This document shows, one piece after another, positions 17,703 to 24,747 of a stretch of DNA of 64,000 nucleotides (the stretch's first letter is position 1; each line of letters starts with the position of its first letter). Below the pieces are notes generated by a model. The model was not told the origin of the DNA, searched no databases, and saw only the letters and a list, made by a program, of their open reading frames with translations. The stretch lies in the NCBI RefSeq assembly GCF_000818395.1, contig NZ_JWJG01000028.1:1-64000 (forward strand). The letters are read 5' to 3'. Both the position numbers and the translations under genes were made by a program. The DNA comes from Noviherbaspirillum autotrophicum (GTDB lineage: Bacteria > Pseudomonadota > Gammaproteobacteria > Burkholderiales > Burkholderiaceae_D).

Positions 17703-19271
17703 ATGAAACAACTCAGCGGCCTGGATGCGGCATTTCTGCATCTGGAACTGCCGGAAATGCCCATGCATATCGGCGCTCTGCACCTGTTCGATCTTCCGGA
17801 AGGCTATCGCGGCGACTTCTATGAAGAGGTGAAGGCGCATGTGGCAAGCCGCATGCACCTGGCACGACTCTTCACCAAGAAGCTCGCCCACCTGCCCCTC
17901 GATTTCGCCAACCCAGTATGGGTCGAGGATGACGAGGTCGATCTCGATTACCATGTGCAGCGCGTCATGCTGCCCAGGCCGGGCACCATGGTGCAACTGG
18001 AAGCCGTCGCGGCGCGGCTGCATTCCCACCTGCTCGACCGCAGCCGGCCGCTGTGGGAGTTCCATGTGATCGAGGGCTTGAGGTCGGGGCAGGCAGCGCT
18101 CTACATCAAGGTCCATCATGCGGCAATCGACGGCGTGGGAGCGGAATCGCTGTCGCGCGCCGTGTTCGACCCGAGCCCGGAGCCGCGCGAGGCCGCTGCC
18201 GTGCCCGAGCGCAAGAAAACGGCTCAACCCAGCGTCAACGCCATGATCGCCAACGTGCTGCGCCACACCGCAACGCAATACTGGAAGATCGCGAAATACC
18301 TGCCGACCACGGCCAAAGCCGTGGGCAGCCTGATGCTGCCGTCCAAGGGGAAAAGTGGCAAGCGCAGTGGTGGCCTGGCGAACCGTCTCAAGCCGGGCCC
18401 GAGAACGCCGCTCAATGTCACCGTCACCAACCAGCGCGTCTTTGCCACCGTCAGGGTTCCCCTGAGCGAAGCCAAAATGCTCGGAAACGCGTTCGGCGGC
18501 AGCCTCAACGATGCCGTGCTGGCCATCTGCAGCGGCGCTTTGCGCCGCTACCTCGACGCCAAGGGCGCGTTGCCCGCCGAGCCGCTGAAGGTAGTCATGC
18601 CGGTGAATCTGCGCGCACAGGGCAATACCGAACAAAACAACCAGTTCAGCCTGGCGCTGGCCAGCCTGCCGACGAACCACTCCAGCGCCAAGGAGCGCAT
18701 GCTGGACATCGTCCAGTCCTCCAGTTCCCTGAAGACGACGCTCAACCGGGTCAAATCGGTGCTGCCCACGGATCTCCCCAGCCTGGGCGTGCCCTGGCTG
18801 ATGAGCGCGCTGGCCTCGCTGTACAGCCGCACGCGCCTGGCCGACAAGATTCCGCCGCTTGCCAATGTGCTGATTTCCAACGTGCCGGGCGTGCAAGCGC
18901 CCTTGTACATGGCAGGCGCGCGCATGGCGAGCTATTACCCGTTGTCGATTCCATTGCACGGCATCGCGCTCAACATCACCGTGATGAGCTATAACGGCGC
19001 GCTTGAATTCGGTTTGATCGCGTGCCGCCGCGCCATGCCGGACGTGCGCGAACTGGCGAAGTACATGAGCGAAGCGCATCTGGAACTGATGGCGCTGCTG
19101 CAGGAAGAAAAGAAGGAAGCGCCCGCCACCCGGCGCAAGGCCGCCAGAAAGACGGCCAAGGCACACGCCGGAGCGGAAGAACCAGCCCGCGCCAGCGTCA
19201 CGCCCTTACCGCTGAAAGCAGCGGGCAAGGCGGTGCGACGCGCCAGGCGGGTAGCCGCCGAGGCAGCCTGA
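17703..19271 (+). CDS. Wax ester synthase/diacylglycerol acyltransferase (WS/DGAT)
   Basis: ATG at 17703 follows AGGAGAAGCA; the upstream open frame overlaps the esterase and is not coding. The 522-aa protein starts MKQLSGLDAAFLHLE, as the family does. It has the catalytic motif HHAAIDG at about residues 138-144, the conserved block FGGSLNDAVLAICSGALRRYL (shown as its key pattern NDVxLA) and NVPGVQAPLYMAGA near residue 395. It esterifies acyl-CoA to fatty alcohols or diacylglycerol. The last 60 residues form a Lys/Ala/Arg-rich tail (RKAARKTAKAHAG), unusual for the family and similar in style to phasin or histone-H1-like tails. Confidence 0.92.
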   Translation: MKQLSGLDAAFLHLELPEMPMHIGALHLFDLPEGYRGDFYEEVKAHVASRMHLARLFTKKLAHLPLDFANPVWVEDDEVDLDYHVQRVMLPRPGTMVQLEAVAARLHSHLLDRSRPLWEFHVIEGLRSGQAALYIKVHHAAIDGVGAESLSRAVFDPSPEPREAAAVPERKKTAQPSVNAMIANVLRHTATQYWKIAKYLPTTAKAVGSLMLPSKGKSGKRSGGLANRLKPGPRTPLNVTVTNQRVFATVRVPLSEAKMLGNAFGGSLNDAVLAICSGALRRYLDAKGALPAEPLKVVMPVNLRAQGNTEQNNQFSLALASLPTNHSSAKERMLDIVQSSSSLKTTLNRVKSVLPTDLPSLGVPWLMSALASLYSRTRLADKIPPLANVLISNVPGVQAPLYMAGARMASYYPLSIPLHGIALNITVMSYNGALEFGLIACRRAMPDVRELAKYMSEAHLELMALLQEEKKEAPATRRKAARKTAKAHAGAEEPARASVTPLPLKAAGKAVRRARRVAAEAA

Positions 19272-19307
19272 GTTCGGCGGGCAGCCGTTGCCCGCCGCAG
19301 GAAGGCG

Positions 19308-21371
19308 TTATTTGGCAGTTGCCGCCAGCGCGCCAGCCTGTGGGATGGCGCCGGCACGTTCGCCCCTCTCGACGTCGAGGGCCGGACGATATTCGTCCGC
19401 CTTGACGAACTTCCATTTGCCGCCGATGGCCGCGATCAGGAACGCGGCCACGCCTTCGATAAGCACGATGCCCAGCGCGTTCAGCCAGACCTCGGCTGGC
19501 GCGCCGGACAGGCTTGCGCGCAGCGCATGAACGACACCGCTCATCGGCAGATAGGGTTGCACTGCGTGATAGGCGCCGGTGGTCAGTTCTACCGGCATCA
19601 GTGCGCCTGCAGACGTCAGCTGCACGAGCAGGAGCAGGACGGCGGCAGCCTTGCCGGCCGCACCGAACACCCTGACCAGCGCCAGCAGGATCGCAAGGTA
19701 GGCGAATGCCGCCACCGCCAGCGTCGCGCCGAAGCTTGCTATGTCGGGGATACGGACCTCGAACAAGAGAACCAGCGCCAGCAGCATGATGATGGCCTGC
19801 ATCAGCACCAGTACGCTTGGGGCCGCCAGCTTGCCGATCATCTTGGACAATCCCGGCGCCTGCTGCACGGAAGCCGGCAAGCGGTTGAAATAAAACAGGA
19901 AGGCCATCGATACCACGCCCAGCCACAGGGCCACCGCCAGCAGGTTCGGCGCCAAGCCGCTGCTGCGGCTGGTCACGGGTGCGGCCACCTGCAGATCGAT
20001 CTTCACCGCGCCGGCCGGAATGGCGGTGCCGGTGTCGCCGTCGGCGCCCGGTGCCGGCAGCGATGCATCGACTTGTTGCAGGCCGGCGGAAATGGCCGAT
20101 GCGCCCTCGTTCAGCTTGACCAGGCCGGCGGCCAGCTTGCCCGCGCCGTCGTTCAGGCGCATGGTGCCGCTGGCAAACGCCCCGGTACTGTCGGCCAGCT
20201 GCTTCATGCCGGCGCCAAAGGCATCGATTCGGGCGTCTTCCGGCATCTTGCCTGCCATGGCGTGGATGCCTTCATTGAATTTCATCAGGCCGGCGGCCAG
20301 CTTGCCGGTGTTTTCATCCAGCCGGCGCGCGCCTTCCGCCAGCCTGGCCTGCCCTTCGCCGGCCTTGCCCATGCCTGCGGCGAGCTGGGCTGCACCGGCG
20401 TCGAGCGGGGCCAGCGCCTGGGAAATCATCGGATCGGGCGCCCGTTCTTTCAGCTGGTGCACGCCGCCGGCCAACTGCTTGGCGCCTCCCTGCAGCTGCG
20501 CCAGGCTCTTGCCGAACTCGGCCTCGCCAGCCACCAGGCCGTGCGCGCCATCGGCCAGCGCCTGCAGGTCGGCATTCGAGGGCTTTTTCGCATCCATCAT
20601 GCGCAGGCCCGCACCGAGCTGCTTCATCCCCGGAACCAGTTCGCCGGTGCCGGCATTGAGCTTCTTGGCGCCTTCCTGCAACTGCAGCGCGCCGTCCTTC
20701 AGAACGACGGTGCCTTTTTCCAGCTCGCCGCTACCCTTGACGGCGCCTTCCAGGCCAAACGTCAGCAGGGATGCGCCGACGTTGAGCCGCATAACCGCTT
20801 CTTTCAGTTTTGAGAGGCTTTGCAGGGAACCGGCGGCATTCAGTTCGGCGCGCTTTACGCTCATGAGGGCGTTGACGCTTTGCGCGAGTTCCGGCGCAAA
20901 GCGCTTGGCAAAACCGGCGCCGACATAGTTATTGGCTTCCGAGGTATAGACGGACAGCTTGGTCGCGCCCGGCTGGGTGCCGGCGACGACATGCTGGCTG
21001 AAGTCCTTCGGAATCAGCACCGCGAAATGCAGTTTCCCGTCCCGCACCGCCTGCTGCGCCGAGAGCGCGTCGGAAAAGCGCTGGTAGCCGAACTGCCCCT
21101 GCTTTTCCAGTGCAGCGGCCACGTCATTGCCGAGCTTGACATCCTGCCCGCGAAAGCTTGCCCCGCTATCCAGGTTGACCAGGCCGACCGGTAAGGCCGA
21201 CGTTTTCGCATTCGGATCCCAGACGCTGCCCAGATAAATCGCGGCGTAGATCGCTGGCACAAACACCATGCCGAGCGCGGCCAGCTTAAGCGCGGGGAAT
21301 CGTTGAAACAAATGGCGGTCGGCTTGAATGACTGCGGCGACGCCCTGCATGAAGCGACGGATTGATTTCAT
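19308..21371 (-). CDS. YhgE/Pip-family membrane protein (687 aa)
   Basis: GGAGAACC precedes ATG at 21371. A membrane helix near residue 35 (LAALGMVFVPAIYAAIYLG) is followed by a large extracytoplasmic region with DSGASFRGQDVKLG, then many GAxxLxxGxxxLxxG heptad-like repeats (about residues 210-440). Five C-terminal membrane helices follow. This is the YhgE/Pip layout, related to ABC-2-type and phage infection proteins and to the type VII secretion-associated EsaA. The gene is convergent with WS/DGAT, 36 bases away. A role in envelope transport or lipid export is inference. Confidence 0.85.
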   Translation of the reverse strand: MKSIRRFMQGVAAVIQADRHLFQRFPALKLAALGMVFVPAIYAAIYLGSVWDPNAKTSALPVGLVNLDSGASFRGQDVKLGNDVAAALEKQGQFGYQRFSDALSAQQAVRDGKLHFAVLIPKDFSQHVVAGTQPGATKLSVYTSEANNYVGAGFAKRFAPELAQSVNALMSVKRAELNAAGSLQSLSKLKEAVMRLNVGASLLTFGLEGAVKGSGELEKGTVVLKDGALQLQEGAKKLNAGTGELVPGMKQLGAGLRMMDAKKPSNADLQALADGAHGLVAGEAEFGKSLAQLQGGAKQLAGGVHQLKERAPDPMISQALAPLDAGAAQLAAGMGKAGEGQARLAEGARRLDENTGKLAAGLMKFNEGIHAMAGKMPEDARIDAFGAGMKQLADSTGAFASGTMRLNDGAGKLAAGLVKLNEGASAISAGLQQVDASLPAPGADGDTGTAIPAGAVKIDLQVAAPVTSRSSGLAPNLLAVALWLGVVSMAFLFYFNRLPASVQQAPGLSKMIGKLAAPSVLVLMQAIIMLLALVLLFEVRIPDIASFGATLAVAAFAYLAILLALVRVFGAAGKAAAVLLLLVQLTSAGALMPVELTTGAYHAVQPYLPMSGVVHALRASLSGAPAEVWLNALGIVLIEGVAAFLIAAIGGKWKFVKADEYRPALDVERGERAGAIPQAGALAATAK

Positions 21372-21689
21372 GGTTCTCCTCTCCCATTGTTTTTTCATGG
21401 CTCCAATCTGTGTTGGATCTGGTCATCATCCCATGAAATGCGCTAGCAGAGTTGATGACTTATTGTCTTGAGCGGCCACAATCTTTTTAAGATTAAGCCA
21501 TCCATCCCTGCTACGCATTATTTTTCTTATATGAAATAAGCTCTCACAATTCCTCACTTAAATCAAATGCACGATGCCGAAAAGCGGTGATCTCGGCCGG
21601 CATGAGCAGGTGCGCGCAATAGACGTCGGGCGGCCTTCGCGCACTCGCGCGAACGCCTGGTGGCGGTGCTGCAGGAGCGGCAGGAAAGG
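21372..21689. other. 318-base intergenic region with AT-rich palindrome
   Basis: Between the YhgE/Pip gene and the flavoprotein gene. AATCTTTTTAAGATT at 21480-21494 is a perfect 6-bp inverted repeat around TTT, about 110 bases upstream of the YhgE start. An AT-rich stretch follows to about 21570. No coding sequence is credible. Confidence 0.4.
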
Positions 21690-23312
21690 CTAGCCAGCGG
21701 GGGCCACTTCGGACTCCGGCGCGGCCCCCGAGCTCGGCTGGCCGGTGCGCCGCCCGGCGACGGCCATGGTCTTCATCAGTTTGAAAAAGCCGAACGGCCC
21801 CATGAGCGCGCCGGCGGTTTTCACGCCGCCGATCATTGCCCCGACCACGCCGGGAGACATGACGTCGCCCCCGGTCAGGTAAAGGTTCCGGACTGGGGTT
21901 TTGGCGCTGGTCCACGGCTGGAACAGGCGCTCGGGCGTGGCGGGCAAACCATAGAATTCGCCGCGCGAGTTGCCCTGGAAATGCTCCATTGTCAGCGGCG
22001 TCGAGACGTCGATATAGTCGACCAGGGCGGCAAAGCCCGGAATGCGGCGCTCGACCTGGTCGATGAGCTGCCGCGCGATGTCCTGCTTGAGCCGCTCGTA
22101 ATCGTCGCCGCGTTTCTTCCAACGGCCGTCGGCCCATTGGGCGAAGCGGTCATATGGTGCGAAGGCGATGATCTCGGCGGTATGCGATCTGGCCTGCGGA
22201 TTTTTCAGCGACGCGAACGACAGGTAATAGCCTTGCGTGAAGCTGGTATCGGCCGCCGCCCGGTTGTGGTCGTAGCCGCTGTAGACCCAGTGGTTCTCGC
22301 CGCGAATGCCCAGCGTGGCCGGCGACGCTTTCAGGCCGAGGTAGACCGAAATGGCGCTGGTACCCGGCGGCAGCTGGTGCAGGCGGTCGCGGAAGGGAAT
22401 GTCGACATGGCGCGGAAGGAGCTTGAGATAAGTGTTGACCGCGCCGGCGCCGGAGATGACGATCGGTGCGGCATAGTCCACCGGAGGCCGGTTGGGCTTG
22501 AGGGTGGCGACGGTGCGAACGCCGGTGGCGCGGCCGCGTTCGACCAGGATTTCGGACACGGTCTTGCCGGACAGGACTTGCCCGCCACTGCGCTCGATGA
22601 CGGGGATGATGGCGCGCGCGATCTGCTTGGCGCCACCGACCGGATACCACGCGCCGCGCCAGTAATGGGTGACGATCAGCGCATGCATGCCGAATGCCGC
22701 CTGGCGTGGCGGCAAGCCGTAGTCGCCCCATTGCGACGCCAGCAGCGCCTTGAGGCGCGGATCCCTGAAGTGCCGCTCCAGGTACGCTTCGACAGTCAGT
22801 GCCGCCAAGCCGCCTTTCCAGCGAAACGCCAGTTTCAGCAGCGGCCGCAGCACCGCAGGCAGGGCATCACCCAGATGCCCCATCGAATACCAGCCGGCCG
22901 CCGTTTTCACGTCGCGGAAGTATTGCTCGATGGCAGCGCGCTCGGCCGGAAAGCGCTCGACCAGGCGCTGGCAGTACAGCTTGCCATCGGACGGCACATT
23001 GAATTCCATGTCCGGGTAGACAAATTTCTCAAACTCGTCCGGCATCTTTTGCCAGTGCAGGCGCCCCTCGGTGAGGTAGTCGAATACTGCCTTGCCGCTG
23101 CCCTTGTCCATGCCGCCGATGTAGTGCAGGCCGACGTCGAACTCGTACTTGCCCTTGCGCTTGAATTCATGGGTCTGGCCGCCGACGTTGAAGTGCTTTT
23201 CCAGCACCAGCACGCGCATGCCGCGCTCCTTCGCCAGCAAGGCGGCGGTGGTCAGCGAGCCGATGCCGGAACCGATAACGATGGCGTCGAACGAGGCATT
23301 ATTCTGTTGCAT
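21690..23312 (-). CDS. FAD-dependent oxidoreductase, retinol saturase/CrtI-like (540 aa)
   Basis: GGGAGAAAG precedes ATG at 23312. The Rossmann motif IGSGIGSLTTAALLA and LVLEKHFNVGGQT open the protein. FDVGLHYIGGMD follows, the pattern typical of all-trans-retinol 13,14-reductase and carotenoid isomerase relatives. The C-terminal FAD segment is NLYLTGGDVMSPGVVGAM. It likely saturates or isomerises a polyene or other hydrophobic substrate. It is divergent from the TetR gene and shares its operator region, so it is the probable main target of that repressor. Confidence 0.85.
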   Translation of the reverse strand: MQQNNASFDAIVIGSGIGSLTTAALLAKERGMRVLVLEKHFNVGGQTHEFKRKGKYEFDVGLHYIGGMDKGSGKAVFDYLTEGRLHWQKMPDEFEKFVYPDMEFNVPSDGKLYCQRLVERFPAERAAIEQYFRDVKTAAGWYSMGHLGDALPAVLRPLLKLAFRWKGGLAALTVEAYLERHFRDPRLKALLASQWGDYGLPPRQAAFGMHALIVTHYWRGAWYPVGGAKQIARAIIPVIERSGGQVLSGKTVSEILVERGRATGVRTVATLKPNRPPVDYAAPIVISGAGAVNTYLKLLPRHVDIPFRDRLHQLPPGTSAISVYLGLKASPATLGIRGENHWVYSGYDHNRAAADTSFTQGYYLSFASLKNPQARSHTAEIIAFAPYDRFAQWADGRWKKRGDDYERLKQDIARQLIDQVERRIPGFAALVDYIDVSTPLTMEHFQGNSRGEFYGLPATPERLFQPWTSAKTPVRNLYLTGGDVMSPGVVGAMIGGVKTAGALMGPFGFFKLMKTMAVAGRRTGQPSSGAAPESEVAPAG

Positions 23313-23351
23313 GGACTTTCTCCCGCTGCCGGAGTTTAATGTTATCAACGA

Positions 23352-23359
23352 TTACATTT
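23352..23359 (+). promoter_or_regulatory. Secondary half-site TTACATTT
   Basis: TTACATTT repeats eight bases of one arm of the palindrome at 23401-23425. It lies 40 bases upstream of the flavoprotein start, where it could be a second weak binding site for the TetR regulator. Confidence 0.4.
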
Positions 23360-23400
23360 GATCGGGCCACGATAGCACCGCGCGGCGCCCGGCGTCAATC

Positions 23401-23425
23401 GAAATGTAAGTACCGCTTACATTTC
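23401..23425. promoter_or_regulatory. Palindromic TetR operator
   Basis: GAAATGTAAG and CTTACATTTC form a perfect 10-bp inverted repeat around TACCG. It lies in the 157-base divergent region, 44 bases upstream of the TetR start and 88 bases from the flavoprotein start. Position, size and symmetry fit a TetR-family operator controlling both genes. Confidence 0.75.
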
Positions 23426-23469
23426 ATCATGGCGGTGCATGTGAGAAACAGAGCGGCGATAATGCGGGG

Positions 23470-24114
23470 ATGAAAAAATCAACCAAGGGCTATCACCACG
23501 GCGACCTGCGCAATGCCTTGCTGGATGCGGCGATCCGCCATATCGCAGCGGCGCGCGAAGTCAGTTTTACGTTGCGCGAGCTGGCCGGCACGCTGGGCGT
23601 GAGCAGCGCGGCGCCGTTCCGGCATTTCCCGAGCAAGCGGGCCTTGCTGGCGGCGATCGCCCAATCCGGCTTCCAGCAACTGGCTGCGGCATTCGAGGCC
23701 ATCGATGCCCAGTTTTCGGGCGACCCGGTGGAGTGCTTTCGCCGCAAAGGGGTCGCATACGTGCAGTTCGCCGTCGCACATCAGCCCTATTTCCTGGCGA
23801 TGTACCACCCGGATTTGAGCGACAAGAGTGACTTTCCGGAGCTGAAGGCAGCGTGCGACCAGGCGTTGGCGAGCATGCGGGAGACCGTGCGCAGCTGCCA
23901 GGAAAACAAGCTGCTGCATGATTTCGGCGTCGAGAAAATCACGCTGACTGCGTGGTCGGCGGTGCATGGCTTAGCGGCGCTCCTGATCGATGGTCAGCTC
24001 GCCGACCTGGGCATCGACGCCAGCGAGCAAGCCGCAATTCAGGCAGCGGAAGCGGTGACCATGATTGCCGGCACGGGTTTTCTGAAACTTGACCGGATCA
24101 AGCCGAAAAAATGA
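23470..24114 (+). CDS. TetR/AcrR-family regulator with WHG-type C-terminal domain (214 aa)
   Basis: The N-terminus KGYHHGDLRNALLDAA is typical of TetR regulators with a WHG domain. The helix-turn-helix is FTLRELAGTLGVSSAAPFRHFPSK (key: TLxELAxxxGVS...FRHF). PYFLAMYHPDL and AWSAVHGLAALLIDGQL lie in the ligand domain, the latter being the W-x-x-x-HG feature. It is divergent from the flavoprotein gene with a palindromic operator between. Likely a repressor released by a hydrophobic ligand. Confidence 0.92.
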   Translation: MKKSTKGYHHGDLRNALLDAAIRHIAAAREVSFTLRELAGTLGVSSAAPFRHFPSKRALLAAIAQSGFQQLAAAFEAIDAQFSGDPVECFRRKGVAYVQFAVAHQPYFLAMYHPDLSDKSDFPELKAACDQALASMRETVRSCQENKLLHDFGVEKITLTAWSAVHGLAALLIDGQLADLGIDASEQAAIQAAEAVTMIAGTGFLKLDRIKPKK

Positions 24115-24138
24115 GGGCAATGCGCGTGCTTGCGCCGC

Positions 24139-24621
24139 CTAGTCAGCGCTACCGAGGCAATGCGCATTGATTGGGTGTACCGGCAAGGGCTCTTGCCCCG
24201 GAGGATTGAACTTGCTGGGATGACGCAACCCCTGGCGCAGCAGGTCGATTGCCCGTTCCTTGCCGACCTTGTCGACCAGGCGGATCAAGTCGGTGAAGGC
24301 GGTAACGCCAAGCACTTCCGCCGCCCGGCGCATGCCGTGCACGATGGACGGCGAGTAACGGCTACTGTTGCCGAGCAGGATAAATACCGGAATATCGCGC
24401 CCCGCCGGATGGGTGCGCACATGGCGCAAATAATCAAATACCTTGCCGTTATCGAAATGGATGCCGCATACCACCGCGTAAATGTCTTCATCCAGGCAGG
24501 CTTGCGCCTGCTCATAGGTATGGCAGTACACGGCGTGGTAATCGTCGTCGATGATGGCGGTTGCCAGCGGCTTGTCGTCTGGCCGGATTGCCAATAATAA
24601 CGTTCGCTTTTCCTGCTGCAT
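24139..24621 (-). CDS. Receiver-like (pseudo-response-regulator) protein, 160 aa
   Basis: The beta/alpha pattern resembles a CheY receiver: TLLLAIRPDD, IYAVVCGIHFDNG, then IPVFILLGNSS and a final helix LVDKVGKERAIDLLRQGL. The position normally holding the phosphorylated Asp after the third strand reads VVCGI, so phosphorylation is not expected. It has no output domain. It could act as a phosphorylation-independent adaptor. The identification rests on fold pattern and is moderate. Confidence 0.55.
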   Translation of the reverse strand: MQQEKRTLLLAIRPDDKPLATAIIDDDYHAVYCHTYEQAQACLDEDIYAVVCGIHFDNGKVFDYLRHVRTHPAGRDIPVFILLGNSSRYSPSIVHGMRRAAEVLGVTAFTDLIRLVDKVGKERAIDLLRQGLRHPSKFNPPGQEPLPVHPINAHCLGSAD

Positions 24622-24747
24622 GGTGGGCCGAATCAGAAATGGCGCGGATGCTCACGTCCTGCAAAACGCGGCTCCTGACGGGCTGCCATTGTATCGCACG
24701 CAAAACCGGCTTCCCGCCCCGCGCGTCGCGGCCGCCCTGGCTCAGGA

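Noticed and set aside
21544-22137. Minus-strand frame ending near 21544 as a separate gene
   Set aside because: It is a shifted frame of the flavoprotein gene; the short tail beyond it is not convincing as a gene.
21660-23339. Plus-strand open frame of 559 codons antisense to the flavoprotein
   Set aside because: Shadow frame; the minus strand has full FAD motifs and a proper ribosome binding site.
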